Positions 1-13,021 of a stretch of 64,000 bases of DNA are shown in pieces. This DNA is from Carya illinoinensis. Lineage: Eukaryota > Streptophyta > Magnoliopsida > Fagales > Juglandaceae. The notes under the pieces were generated by a model, which had not been told where the DNA came from, searched no databases, and was given only the letters and a program-made list of their open reading frames with translations. The DNA lies in the NCBI RefSeq assembly GCF_018687715.1, contig NC_056755.1, positions 31,584,501-31,648,500 on the forward strand, in the 5' to 3' direction. Numbering within the stretch: the stretch's first letter is position 1; each line of letters starts with the position of its first letter. The position numbers and the translations under genes are program-made.

Positions 1-745
1 TCGATAGTTTTAGCAAAGTTTCATCTCATAAGTTTAATACAAACCTAACAAAAACATCAGTTCTAAATATAACTTAGTGCAACACATGTGATAAGTTTAA
101 TATGAGACCAACAAAAACATCGGTTCAAAATATGAGTCCTTTGATATTTTTTATTCTGATCCATCATTTTGTGTCATCTTGTACAGCATCAATAGAGACG
201 ACATTAAAATTCTTGTACTGCTTTTGGTTGAGTCGATCGAGGTCTGCTAAAAGTTCAATCTTCCAATCTTTCTGTGAAACTTGTGCTACAAGATTTTCTA
301 TATATGACAAATGTTCCTGCAAAGAAAATTTTTAATTATAATTGCATAATTAATAAAAATTTAAATACCTTATATGTTGAAAATTTATGTGTTCTAAATT
401 AACACAAATTTTTGAATGCAATGTTTTTAATTAAATTACTATGCATGTTATAAATAAAAATAAAATTGACATAATAGAGAAGTATATAATAATCAATTTT
501 AACGATTTTTGTTCTAATTTACTTTTAAAAGTTTTTTTAATATAAACCTCAATGTATTTATAGATAATGTATTAAATATGTTAAAAATTTTGAGATAGAC
601 TTTTCTACTCGCAACAATAAAGCGAATGGAAAATAAGAAGACGTATATCTCCAGTATGATTTATAAACTCAACTGCCGAACAACCGAATGCTTCTTCTAC
701 AATTTTACCAAACATAACAACAGATAGTCTTCCTGTACCATCGTC
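1..745 (-). pseudogene. Truncated duplicate of the 3' end of the RPA-like gene
   Basis: This segment matches 1464-2200 base for base apart from scattered substitutions and a few small indels, so it is a direct duplication of about 740 bp. Read on the minus strand it holds the last exon of the RPA-like gene and most of the next-to-last exon (about 640-745). Homology stops abruptly at 745, inside the penultimate exon, so the upstream exons are missing. In the last exon the TAA used by the complete gene is CAA, which would extend the frame five codons to a TGA at 164-166. The copy starts before the window, so its left limit is unknown. I read it as a non-functional fragment of a tandem duplication. 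Confidence 0.75.
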
Positions 746-1463
746 ACCATAGACATATTTCATCGTTCTTCTTTTCTCCTTGGATTCCAGTACAAAGGGT
801 ATTTTATTACCTACATCAATTAGTGTAGTTTTTCAAATAAATTAGTTAGATAGAAACTAATTTTTCTTTGATTCTCATGTGATTAGCGACAAAGTGGCAG
901 CTCAAACATGTGAGATCCAGATTTTTTTATTTCTTCCGAACCCACAAAAGTTAAAGCATTTTTTTTTTCAAATATTATGCGTCTATATGGTATCCTTTAT
1001 ATCATATTCATGGATATCTTTTGTGAATTATTGGTACAAGCTCTCCTACACTACATATTTCATATTTTTATTTTTTAAATTTTTTTTAAATTTTTTTAGA
1101 TTTATTTTTTTAAATTAATTTAATTTTTTTATTTATTATTCATATACTGAAGACACCCAGTCGTCAGTAATGTGTATGTATATTAAGGAAAATATTTTAG
1201 TCATAAAGACATTATATAAAAATAAATCTATAAATTAATGTAGTTTAATGTGATACGCCAGATTGTAAAATTAATGTAGTCGAAAGTCTGATGTATAACC
1301 TTCACTGCTAAATCAACACAAAATGATAATATATATATATATATATATTCATTACAATACAACATAAAGGTTTTGGTATTAAAGTTCTGCAGCGCCTAAC
1401 AGTTACAGAAGAATGATGTAGTATCATAAGTGTGGCGCCTGACAGCTACAGATATTTATAACA
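746..1463. other. AT-rich spacer between the two RPA 3' copies
   Basis: No gene is visible. The spacer has long T-rich runs, a (TA)n stretch near 1330-1349, and two 18-bp near-identical direct repeats starting GCGCCT (about 1391 and 1434) just before the second copy begins. Confidence 0.5.
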
Positions 1464-2200
1464 TCGATAGTTTTAGCAAAGTTTCATGTCATAAGTTTAA
1501 TACAAGCCTAACAAAAACATCAGTTCAAAACATAACTTAGTGCAACACATGTGATAAGTTTAATATGAGACCAACAAAAACATCGGTTCAAAATATGAGT
1601 CCTTTGATGTTTTTTACTCTGATCCATCATTTTGTGTCATCTTATACAGCATCAATAGAGACGACATTAAAATTCTTGTATTGCTTTTGGTTGAGTCGAT
1701 CGAGGTCTACTAAAAGTTCAATCTTCCAATCTTTCTGTGAAACTTGTGCTACAAGATTTTCTATATATGACAAATGTTCCTGCAAAGGAAATTTTTAATT
1801 ATAATTGCATAATTAATAAAAATTTAAATACCTTATATGCTGAAAATTTGTGTTCTAAATTAATTTTTGAATGCAATGTTTTTAATTAAATTACTATGCA
1901 TGTTATAAATAAAAATAAAATTGACATAATAGAGAAGTATATAATAATCAATTTCAACGATTTTTGTTCTAATTTACTTTTAAAAGTTTTTTTAATATAA
2001 ACCTCAATGTATTTATAGATAATGTATTAAATATGTTAAAAATTTTGAGATAGGCTTTTCTACTCGCAACAATAAAGTGAATGGAAAATAAGAAGACGTA
2101 CATCTCCAGTATGATTCATAAATTCAACTGCCGAACAACCGAATGCTTCTTCTACAATTTCACCAAACATAACAGCAGATAGTCTTCCTGTACCATCGTC
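1464..2200 (-). repeat. Second copy of the ~740 bp duplicated segment
   Basis: This is the partner of 1-745. It carries the last two exons of the complete RPA-like gene. The two copies differ at scattered single bases, and homology ends at the shared CCATCGTC, after which this copy continues into the intact exon. Confidence 0.85.
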
Positions 2201-4123
2201 GAGTTCAACATATGCTCGACAGCTATAAATTTGTTGGAAATATCATTTTAAGTTAGAATTAATAAAAACTATACATTAAATCTATTACATAAATTATCAA
2301 ACAAAAGATTTGAAAGATACATACCGTGGTTGGGAAATGCTTTGGTGTTTGCAGTGGTAACAAAGGAATGTATCATTGTAATCATATCCAGTTCCTTTAT
2401 TACAGCCAATACATGACATGTAAAAAAATATCTGGTGCAAATCAACCACAATTATCTTCACCTTTATCCAAAATTTTATTTTCTGCATCACATTAGAGAC
2501 AATTTTTTAGAAGAATTGATTGTATAAATATTTGAATTTGTTAATAAGAATAGGATTTTACCGCCATGGGTTGCAAACTTTTGATGAATTCAGGAACATC
2601 ACAATTCTTGATTATTTCCCGAATGCCAACAGAAGATAGAGATGCTGATGGATATGTCAAGTTTTTTGCAATAATACTCTTGAGTAATAAATCATTAATC
2701 GCCGCGCTTAAAATTCATAAAAACAAATACAACATAAGAGATAAAAATATGAAAATTTCAATATTCAAATTGTATGAAAAAAATAATGAGTTATTTGTAA
2801 TGATTACCACTCTTGCAATGAAGTTGCCTCAGGAATAACAGGATTGATCATAAATTTACTTTTCGGACGTGATGATAGAGATAATCCTTCATTAGAAATA
2901 GGCAATATAATTAATACAAGCATATACAATGGAAAAGAAAATATAAGATTGTTAATTATTAAAAATACCATTATAAGAACGAACTCTTATTTTTGTTCCA
3001 AGTATAACTGGCTTTGTCTCAATTATTTTCGAAATTATTTTGCATTCATCTTGCACGAATCGACCCCACATAGTTAAACATATGGGGTTTAAGCTACAAA
3101 ATTGGAATAAAAAAAAAGAATTAGCAGAATATGCAAGAAATAAAAATTGAAACATAATTAAAAAAGAGTGAACTATTCAAAAAATATTTTTACCCTTGAT
3201 CGATAACATATATCTCTTGAATAGTTGTTGGTCCATGCGCTAAAGTTATCTCTCTACATGGCCTGATTTGGATTGCAACAGCTAAAATGTCTGACAAATA
3301 AGATTTCTATTTTTAGTATATCGATAATTAAATATTTTAAAATAAAGAGTGAATTACCTATTTCTGCAATTGAATTCTTGTAAGCATCTAATTTATTGAA
3401 TGGAATGAGTTGGTACTTTGGTGGCTCCAATTGTCCTTCATCCTTTAGAACTTCAATTATCGTTTTAGCATTCAATATCCATTGATATTCATGTGTTTCA
3501 ATTCTATACTTCGGATCCAATGGCTTCACATATGCATTACTGATGTAATATGACTGGAAAATGTGCAAAGTATCTTGTCGCGAGTCAATATCCTTATCAA
3601 ATATCGTAGCTTGCAGCTGATTTCCCTGTATAATATAAAAAATTGTAACAAATAATTTACAAAAACAAAAAATTGTAATAAATAATTGAGTATAATGATT
3701 TTCTTTGATTTTAAATTGTTTTAAGTTATGTGTCAAATTTTCTTTTTTAAATGTGTTACAGGAAGATAACTAAATTAATAGAACAACATCAACATTTATA
3801 TAAGGAAGCCAAAGATTTAAAAAGTCAAACATCAAAAGACCCAATAAATTAGTAGTAAAAAAATAAAAAAATAAAAACAAAACTTAATAGATAGAATGTA
3901 AAAATAACAAAATTATTTACCAGTTTTTAATCCACTAACACAAATATAAGACAATAGATAGAAATAAATTCTATACCTCTAGATCAATCAATGTTAGGCT
4001 TTGGTACTTCACTGGTGAGCGTTGGCCTGTTCGTTTGGGTGACTTTTCTGCCACAATCATTTTGATTTTCCAGTCTCTTGTATTTGGAGTGATATCTTTT
4101 ATCGATGTATAAACCGTCCGCAT
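1642..4123 (-). CDS. RPA1-like (replication protein A large subunit-like) gene, Helitron-associated
   Basis: I resolve nine exons on the minus strand: 4123-3977, 3625-3358, 3290-3194, 3093-2969, 2886-2808, 2706-2562, 2482-2325, 2222-2102 and 1779-1642. All introns are GT-AG, the phases agree at every junction, and the total is 1131 bp, coding 376 residues. The start is the ATG at 4121-4123, reading MRTVYTSIKD. The N-terminal part (exons 1-2) resembles the first OB fold of RPA70-like proteins (YYISNAYVKP). Exon 7 carries the zinc-ribbon pattern C-x2-C-x13-C-x2-C (MSCIGCNK...CYHC). Exons 8-9 match the C-terminal OB fold (ELDDGTGRL, FMNHTGD). RPA binds single-stranded DNA, and plant Helitrons commonly carry such genes beside Rep/helicase. 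It lies about 180 bp downstream of the Rep/helicase relic on the same strand. The protein is shorter than cellular RPA70 (about 600 residues), as is usual for Helitron versions. Splicing is inferred by eye. Confidence 0.78.
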
Positions 4124-4304
4124 CTTTAAAGCTGTTCACATACAAAGATATTAAATGTGTAAGTATAGTAAACGCAATACTAAATTAAAAAAAAAAATTG
4201 CAAAGAAAATTTAAGAGTATAATAAATTAAAAAACACAATACTAAATATACAGAAAAGAAAATTCTATTAAGTGCACAATGTTGTTGAAGTAATTAAACT
4301 GAAA

Positions 4305-7300
4305 TTATACAGTCGAAGATGCAAATCTTAATAATTTCGTATAGACAATATTCTTTGTGCAGTTCTTTTCTGATCGTTCAGTTGACACTGGCCGTATTAA
4401 AATCCTTACTGTAGATGCAGTCTTTGCCCTTGATAAAGCCACATATAATTGACCATGTGAGAAAACAGGTTGAGGTAAATATATTCCAACAAAATCCAAT
4501 GTTTGCCCTTGTGACTTATTTATAGTTATTGCAAAACTTAATCTGATAGGAAACTGAGTTCGTTTGAATGAGAAGCCACTATCTTCATCAACATTTGGTA
4601 AAAATGGGATCCTTGGAATAAAGACCCTTTTTCCGATGTGGTGCCCAACTGCGATTTTTGCATCAATGACACTTCGATCAAAAGCCCGACAAATTAGACG
4701 TATCCCGTTGCATAGTCCTTTTGAAAGATTAATGTTTCTAAGCAGCATGATAGGACAGTTTATCTTCAATAACAATTCATGAGGAGGAAGTCCATTTGGG
4801 GTTAAGAGTATTTAAAAAATCTTCCATAATTGACTATTCAGATGTATCTATTGCTTCATCAAAGTTATAATATCGCTTAAGCTCACCAGGAAATCTATGA
4901 ATTAGTAATGCATTTATTTCATCAACATAACTGTTCTTTGGTGTTAATATGGCCCGATTCATCATAGCTGAAATATTTATTGAATATTCACGAATATCAT
5001 GGAAAACAGCATCTATTAAATGATCCAAAGAAGTACAGTCATCTTCGTACGGAACAAGCATGCCATCAGGAATTTTTATAGTTTCATCAACTGTGATTGG
5101 TGGCATTCTGTTGCCCAATTCTAACACATATTCTGAAAAGACTGGATCCAATCTTGCTCGCATATTTTCAGTCAAATGAAACTTGATCAATGTAGGCCAC
5201 AAGTAAGAAGAAACCAAACTGGCGTCAACATGTTCTTGTCTTGTTCCTTTACGAACCACAGGTAAAACCTGACGAAAATCTCCACCAAAAACGACAACTT
5301 TTCCACCGAATGTTAACTCTGAATCATTAATGTCTCGTAGCATTTTATCTAATGCTTCAATATGTTGTTTTCTTGACATAGGGGCCTCATCCCATATAAT
5401 TAACCTTGCCACACGTAGTAACTTTGCGATGGCACTTTGTTTACTGACACAACACATGCTATGTTCATCAGTATCCAGTGGAATCTTAAAGCGCGAGTGT
5501 GCTGTTCGACCTCCAGGAAGGATAGATGCAGCAACACCAGATGAAACAATTGCAAGTGCGACTAATTTTCTTGATCTTACTGCGGCAAGAAGTGCCTTGT
5601 ACAGGAATGTCTTCCCCGTCCCAGCAGGGCCATCAATAAAGAATGTAGTAGCTTCATTAGAAAAAACCTTTCCCAAAACTGAATTATAAACATGTCGTTA
5701 TTTACTATTAAGGGCTTCTGATGCAGCAATATCTTCTTCTAAAATTTCAACAGCTAATTCATCATCGATTTCCTTAGATTCAAGTTGGTCTTCACCAAAA
5801 CAAATGTCATCATCAAGAAGATGGAACGAATTAATATTTTTCCCCATCGATTCAAGTGTAAAAGAGATTGAGCGCAAAATTTGCATTCTTATATTCAATA
5901 TAGAATCTTCAATCGAACTAAAATCAACTGACATATCTTGCTCAAAACATTCCCAAAGCTCTCTCGGATTGGTTGGATTACAATAAACCAAAATAGTTGC
6001 AAATAGTCGTCTCAAACTGGACGGCATTTGATATAGAGATGCTTCATGTAAACAATCTTCTAAACTACTGTCTCTTTGTAGCAAACCATGCATAGTTGCT
6101 GCCTCACGAAATGTTGGAGCCACGACACCATCAACTGTCCTAAGATCTTCAAATGATAAAGGTCCTCTTATATGATTTAGCAATATTCGCAGATAATACT
6201 TCTCACATTCAAATGGATTTGCTGTAACAATTCGACCTATAACCGTTTTTTTTTTTTTTTTTTTTTCCGACGAGTCCACTCTTTGTATTGTTGGCTCCAA
6301 ACATAAAATTCTGGAAATTCTTTGTACAACAATGTCCTGGCATTTTCATCCACTCGGTTTAATGCAAAGAATTCTGTTAACATTGATTTTGCAGACCGAT
6401 CAGAGTTGAGAACATTGATTAAGTCTTCATTCGCTCGAAAAGTTACTTGGTGTTGATCCTCAAGATGTAAATGTAAGCTAGATACTGACGGGTACATTTC
6501 ATTAATAATGAAGCCGTATATTCTCCACATAGCTTCAGGTGGAGCAATCCATCGGGCCGATTGGAATTGTTGGATTTCATCAATTTGTTGATTGGTTTGT
6601 TCGGAAACCAAATTGAAAGCAACACGATCATGCCCTTTGTAAATGTACTTATAAAGATATTTGACTGCTTTTATCGTAAAACAAATCTCGACATTAATGT
6701 GACAGTCAAATGTTGCAAGCAAATATGGATTATATGGAACGACCCAACGGTTATCCAAATTATGGCCTCTCAGTTTGACAATTATTTCATTGTTAGAACG
6801 CTTATATATTGGGAAGCAATCATTTCCAACAGTCGTACCTGATGCAAAACTTTTTGGATATTGGCTTTTGCAACAACCATTTTTTTTTCATGCAAACATT
6901 TGTTGGATTCAACACTCCACATGGTCCATGCATCATATGCTTGATAACAGCATTATGCAAGTGCAAATTTGTATTTTTATCAGGTATTTCTGCTGATACA
7001 ATCTCATCAAAAGATTCAGGTGTATAGAGTTTCCAATCCCTCTGTAATATAATTAAAAAATGCGCATGTGGAAGCCCTCTTTTTTGGTGCTCAATAACAT
7101 AAACATATGCCGAGACTTTTCCAAATATATGCTGCTTGAATAATCGATCCTTTAATTCTTCTAATTTTGCACGAAAGACCCGAGCAACCAAATCAGGCCG
7201 ATTTTGACTCTCCTCATGCAGGCGCAATTCATTTGAAATTTCTTGCCAGTTTGGATTGCACGTCATTGTCAAAAAAATGTCTGGTTTATCATAACGCTGA

Positions 7301-9440
7301 ACTAAAGCCATTGCCTCCATATATCTTTTTCGCATATCTCTTGGACCCCCAATAAATGACGAAGGCAGAATAATCCGTTTTCCAACATTAGAAGCATCAG
7401 TTTCTCCAAGTGTAATGGTATCAACAATACCTTGATATAACTCAGATCGAATATATTGTTGTTTGCTACGGAAATAATCTAATCTTGACGTCTCGATCTT
7501 AACATACATATCGACAACAAATTGTTGCAATAGGCGACCAGACAATAACAAAATTGATCTGACATTTTTTCTGATTTGTAACTTGTAGCAATAATATTCA
7601 CGACACAAAACAATTGGATCCTTCATTTTTCTGTTTAATGCTGCAAAAGTTGTAGAGGAATGAAATATTACGAAATTGGATGTCTATAAACTAAGTACAA
7701 AATGAGAAGATTAAGATTACATTATAACCTCGCTATTCTCTTCTAAGTAATTCTTCTGCTGACATTGATTGGTGAGGATCTATTGATCGGGTTGTTTCGT
7801 TACTTGTTAATGTGCTTCCTCTATTGACCCTTTGAATGCCTTGGTACCAACCAGTATCGCCAAGAGGAAATAACAACGGATACTGAAGTGGATCATAGCA
7901 GCCAAAATAATATTGAACTATATGACTTCCACCAGAATGACTAAAGACACAAATGTCTCGTCCTCTTAGCTGATCTGCATCTTCATTTTCAACCTATATT
8001 GCTGCAACTTGTGAAGATGTCGGGGCATTGAATACACGTTGATCTAGACCAACATCTGATCTTATATGGATTACTTGATTTTCCAAATTTGACAAATCAT
8101 CAAGAGACCGGAAGAACACAGAATATGGATTGATGCGAAGAATATCGATGAGTTCAGCTATAATTGATGGATTCATTCTGTCTGAATCAGAAATGCGATT
8201 TTCTAATTCATGCTCCGTATCATAGAAATACAATTGAAGATAAGAAGGACGACCATTTAAAGGAATTAAATCATCGATATAGTGATAGATCTGTCCCTGA
8301 GTTCGAAAGGTATAAACTCCTATATTCCGTCTGCAAAGATCTTTATCGAATTTAACTCCAAAAGATGTAAATGCGAACTTGTTATTATAAGTCCGAACAT
8401 AGGTCTTAAAATGCACAGATTCATCTGTGTTAGACGTGAAAAGATTATAAAGTTGATTAGGGACAGCATTTGTGGCTAAAGAAATTGTCCCATCAGCACA
8501 ACAAAATCCGTTCGTTTCATGATAGAATCGCTTTGCTTTACAATGTCTGCAATAAGGCACATATGGCAAAGAATATGCTTCAGATGGCACGATTTGTAAT
8601 AATTGCCTAAGTCCAGCAGAGCGGCGATGCCCCTCACCTATTGAGTTCAAAATTGAATATAAGACAATAGGTGTAAATTCATCGATTGTTCTTTGAATGA
8701 TTTGACCAAGGACACTACTGGAATAGTGGCAAGAGTTGACAATGGAATCAGAAGAATGAATAATATAATTATACTGGTTTCTTACCCCTACAAGGTGGCA
8801 GTATACTTGTTTCAAAACTTGACTGTTCCCGAACAACACATGGAGCCTATTTGAATAGAATGTTCCCAAATTTCAATGAAAAAGAATAGAAGGATGTTTG
8901 AATACGAAAGATGACAAAATAATTTCAGGAAAACCTGTTGAATCAGAAACTGATTAGAGACGGTTGTTTCATCTATGTATGTATTTCCTGATTTATGTGT
9001 CAGAAAATCCATAGAATCATTCGGACAATTAGAACGATCTGTCACATCGTTTAATGATGAAGTTGCCTCTGAATCAACCACACAGACATTTACACCAAGA
9101 GGAACACATACTTCATGAGATGAAATCAATTCACTAATGTCAACATCAGCATGGAAAATCCGTTGTCTCTTTGACACCTTTTGTAGAACAGTAAAGTCTT
9201 GAATGATGTTTATATGTTGGACATCATCATTTGAATGTTCATCAATTGATATAGTCAGTTGATCACCATCAAATGAAGTTGAATCTTTTAATTGGAAGGA
9301 ATTGCTGCTAGATGCCTTTTTTTTAGCATATCTTTCTCTTTGTTTTCTACAGAGTTCTTCCTTTTTCTCTTCTAGTAAATCTTTATACGGAATATTCTCT
9401 ACTCGTTGTTTTCTATGATCTTCAAAAAATAGTCTCTAAA
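4305..9440 (-). pseudogene. Helitron Rep/helicase (RepHel), decayed
   Basis: This is the Helitron transposase, which combines an HUH-type nicking domain with a PIF1-family 5'-3' helicase for rolling-circle transposition. On the minus strand the order is: a charged N-terminus (about 9420-8880); the Helitron-like N-terminal region (8869-7735); an intron near 7735-7640; the Rep domain (7626-6237) with the HUH motif GLPHAH at about 7050-7065 and the paired-tyrosine motif YLYKYIYKGHDR near 6640; then the helicase with Walker A GPAGTGKT (about 5615-5640), IIWDEAP, GGDFRQVLP, LTENMR, and at the end NKSQGQTL and LYVALSRA (4430-4540). Breaks include a TAG where Trp is expected (about 7996), a frame change near 6860-6890, a ~20-nt A-run at 6246-6266 that shifts frame, a TAA between 5698 and 5701, and a TAG plus frame change at 4780-4835. 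All catalytic motifs persist but not in one frame, so no functional protein is expected. Confidence 0.88.
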
Positions 9441-10249
9441 CTTAACTTTTACAAAATTAATATTACTATTTCAAAACAAATGCTACATAATTTATTAACA
9501 CAATCTTACCACTTCTCATTATGTTAACGAACCAAATGATTCTTCCAAAAGTTGGATACTGTTCCACACAACCAAAACTAAATGAATAAATAACAATTGC
9601 TTAATGCGAAATACATACCTCCATGATACATTTTAAATGCTATAAATAATTTCGTTGATTCATATGTTGAAAAATACATACAACCAAATTATTTATACTT
9701 TAGATCAATAAGGAAATGAAGATAAGAAAATAACACATGGAATGAAAAAATACCATGAAAATGGAACTTATAAAAAGCATAGATCGATATCACATATCAA
9801 AATTCTTGAATAAAATATTTCTCATAATTAATTTGTTATTCAAAGCAAGTACCCACAAAAAACTTATAAGTAGGAACAAGCAAAAATAGATATAATATAT
9901 ATATATATATAAAGGCACTTACAGGTTTTGAAATGAACAATAGAGAGTCTTTTATATATTTAGATCTCTTGATGAGAACAATTCATGTTCAGACACAAAA
10001 GGCATTGTAAGTTTTAATTGTATTATATATATATACACAGGCAGATTATGTGTAGGTAGATTTTCCTTACCATGAAGAAAGAAATAAAACTAAGGAAATA
10101 CGTACCTTCTAAAACAAAAACCGAATCAGCTATACGAGACCAAGTTAGAAGTGAACACAAATGAGCCATAAAGACCGTTTTAAGGTGTCTGTTGTCCTCA
10201 ATTATCCAGACGTCCTATCGCCTTGTCTATCTAGAGTGAGCTAGACAGA
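9441..10249. other. AT-rich 5' flank of the Helitron gene region
   Basis: No gene is visible. TA runs occur near 9893-9912 and 10022-10034. The 5' terminus (TC...) of the Helitron should lie here or a little to the right, but I could not fix it. Confidence 0.4.
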
Positions 10250-10391
10250 TACAAACCAGTACACATCTCAATGTCACCCTCTACAGTTCCCACGTCTTTC
10301 CTCTAAAATCTTCCGAGACTTCCACTTTTGCATTATTGATATACCTGTGCTCGAGATCTGTGTGATATCTTGTCTGTCTGATTGAGTTCAA
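10250..10391. repeat. ~142 bp repeat, copy 1
   Basis: This block is almost identical to 11070-11213 but is flanked by different sequence on both sides, so it is a dispersed local duplicate. It ends in GTCTGATTGAGTTCAAT in both copies. Confidence 0.8.
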
Positions 10392-10666
10392 TTATTGTCC
10401 CAAGTGGCAGAAATAAATAATCTAAAAATATCATCGCTAATGTACGACAGATTCACAGACTCAACAACCTTATCCTGTCCAGAAAACAGAATGCAACCTT
10501 ATCTTTTAAATTTTTTTTTTTGTGTTTTAAAATTATGGAGCGGGTCCCACTTTAGACATGTGCTGCTTTCTTCTGTATTTTGAGAGATTTGTAGAGATAA
10601 AGTAGAGGGTGAGAATTGAATTTGAAGGGGGCTGCTTACCGGTTTATTTTGGTGGTTAGCTAGAAT

Positions 10667-10828
10667 TTTCAAATTTCAAACCACGTGACGATGAAACTAT
10701 TCTGGAGTTGATGCCATGTGAAGATGCTTTCTTCGATTGCCGAGTCTAATCGCATCTTCTCATTTATTTTATTTTATTTGATGATAGAGAGCATCAATAG
10801 CTGGCACACACCCATGCATTTTAAATTA
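10667..10828. repeat. Array block X, copy 1
   Basis: This block of about 160 bp (CTATTCTGGAGTTGATGCCA ... CACACCCATGCATTTTAAAT) recurs at 11405-11565. In both places it is followed by the block that starts ATTGAATTAAGTTTTAATAT. Confidence 0.8.
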
Positions 10829-11069
10829 TTGAATTAAGTTTTAATATATCAAGTTTTAATATATCGAAAGTTATAATCTATTACTGTATACCTTTAGTCA
10901 TATTTGTATGATGTTTGCCCAATTACTTGATACCATTGTTTTTATTAGAGAAGATAAAATTTAGTGGAAGATGGCAATACACATGCATTGTTTTTATTAT
11001 TAATATTGTTATAATTGATTGAGATAAAGAAGTTTTATATAAAGACTCTTTATTTAAATCTATGACATA
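10829..11069. repeat. Array block Y, copy 1
   Basis: About 240 bp starting ATTGAATTAAGTTTTAATAT and ending with ATTTAAATCTATGACATAGAT. Other copies are at 11335-11405 (5' part only), 11566-11790, 12905-13022 (3' part only) and 14265-14490. Confidence 0.8.
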
Positions 11070-11213
11070 GATACAAATCAGTACACATCTCGATGTCAGT
11101 CTCCATAGTTTCCACGTTTTTCCTCTAAAATCTTCCGAGACTTTCACTTTTGCATTATTGATATGTCTGTGCTCGAGATCTGTGTGATATCTTATCTGTC
11201 TGATTGAGTTCAA
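11070..11213. repeat. ~142 bp repeat, copy 2
   Basis: Partner of 10250-10391. Here it interrupts the array unit right after the shared ATTTAAATCTATGACATAGAT segment. Confidence 0.8.
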
Positions 11214-11404
11214 TCTTCTTGATCCATTCGTTGGATTTGCCTTATATTATATCTCTATATATATATATATACACATCTATATAATATAAATTAACTTAGT
11301 TGTTGACATTAGACAACGACTTCTTGAAATAAACTATTGAATTAAGTTTTAATATATCAAAAGTTATAATCTATTATTGTATACCTTTAGTCATACTTGT
11401 ATGA

Positions 11405-11565
11405 TTAAATTTCAAACTACGTGACAATGAAACTATTCTGGAGTTGATGCCATGTGATGATTCTTTGTTCGATTGCCGAGTCTAATCGTATCTTCTCACT
11501 TATTTTATTTTATTTGATGACAAAAAGCATCAATAGCTGGCACACACCCATGCATTTTAAATTAT
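11405..11565. repeat. Array block X, copy 2
   Basis: Near-identical to 10667-10828. It is inserted into the middle of a Y block: Y breaks off at 11405, then X and a complete Y follow. Confidence 0.78.
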
Positions 11566-11789
11566 TGAATTAAGTTTTAATATATCAAAAGTTATAATCT
11601 ATTACTGTATACCTTTAGTCATACTTGTATGATGTCTGCCCAATTACTTGATACCATTGTTTTTATTAGAGAAGATAAAATTTAGTAGAAGATGACAATA
11701 CACATGCAGTATTTTTATTATTAATATTGTTATAATTGATTGAGATAAAGAAGTTTTATATAAAGACTCTTTATTTAAATCTATGACAT

Positions 11790-12913
11790 AGATTTAATTT
11801 TACTTGTGCAGGTAAGTGTTGAAAAGAATGTCATGAGTCAAGAATGTCATTACTTTTTTTTATAAATGTCTCTCCATTAAATTATCATCCAAAATTCTAA
11901 CTCAAAGTAAAAATAACTCTCTATTGCTCTTTAAAATATTTCACAGATATGTTCTCTAACAGTAATTATGTTTTCTCCGGCTTTCAGGGAATAAGATATC
12001 TTAATTAAATTATCTAAAAATGTAAAAAATAAAATAAAAAATCCGTCATCCTTTTACGAATTACGATTTCATGCATTACAATATTAATTCATAGATGAAG
12101 TCAATCTTATGTCATGCTTTCATAAACAAAAAGTTGAAACAAGTAAAAAATGTACATCGAAATTACCGGATGATCAAACCCATGTGCGGTAATTATTTTC
12201 AAGCTTCCATGACAATAATTGGGTGATAAAGTGAAAGGAGTGGACATCAATAATATATGTGTATATAAAGTCGTTGATCGTGGACAATGATAGACATAAT
12301 TTTCTTCCATCTATCAATTTTTAATTAGATCATGTAATTATTTAACTTCAATACTTTCAAGTCCTTACAAATTTTTTAATTTCTCCTCCAAGGCAATTGA
12401 TCTCGATCCCTCTCCCTCTGTCTCATACGTGGAGTGATAATATTTCATATGTGTCCACTAATCAATAGTTAACCCAAAATCACATTGTACGAATCTTGGA
12501 GATATTTGTTTTATATTATATCGAAGGGAATGCTGATGTCACATGCATGCAATTGGCTCGATAATTATTGGCTATAAAATATTTATTTGCTATCCTTGTG
12601 CTATTGCATGCATGGACGTTTGTGCTGGTACAGTATTGCATGCGGTGGGGGCGCATGCATACGATTTATGGAAAGCATGTTTTGCATTTTCATTGTGGCT
12701 GACATAATTTTTGAGATTTCCATTTTTTTGTTGTTTAATGTCATGAGGGCAAGAACTTCAACCCATTTGAGTCGATCGACATTAAAAAAAAAAAAAAAAA
12801 AAGTACTGAGAAATCATTAATAAATCTTCCATTCACACAAGATATATCACTTTGTTATTGATGGGGTCAATTCTATGATGTCATAAGTCCCTGTCACGTT
12901 ACTAAAGCAAATT
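11790..12913. repeat. Array block Z, copy 1 (non-coding ~1.1 kb unit)
   Basis: First of three near-identical units. Each begins TTAATTTTACTTGTGCAGG and ends near ACTAAAGCAAATT. Inside are a 67-codon minus-strand frame (12107-12310 here), a CTATAAAATATT TATA-like site, clustered CATGCA motifs (RY-type elements known from seed promoters) and an A-tract followed by GTACTGAGAAAT. The three copies differ by isolated substitutions and small indels spread evenly, with no sign that the short frame is better kept than its surroundings. The function is unknown. Confidence 0.8.
12637..12659. repeat. Hairpin with G-rich loop in unit Z copy 1
   Basis: The arms TGCATGCG and CGCATGCA are perfectly complementary around the loop GTGGGGG. 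The same hairpin is present in the other two Z units. Confidence 0.75.
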
Positions 12914-13021
12914 TAGTGAAAGATGACAATACACATGCAGTTTTTTTATTATTAATATTGTTATAATTGATTGAGATAAATAAGTTTTATATAAAGACTC
13001 TTTATTTAAATCTATGACATA

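Noticed and set aside
1330..1463. Helitron 3' terminus (hairpin plus CTRR) next to copy 2 of the duplication
   Set aside because: Two short direct repeats are present, but I could not identify a hairpin followed by a CTRR end. The true terminus may lie left of the window.
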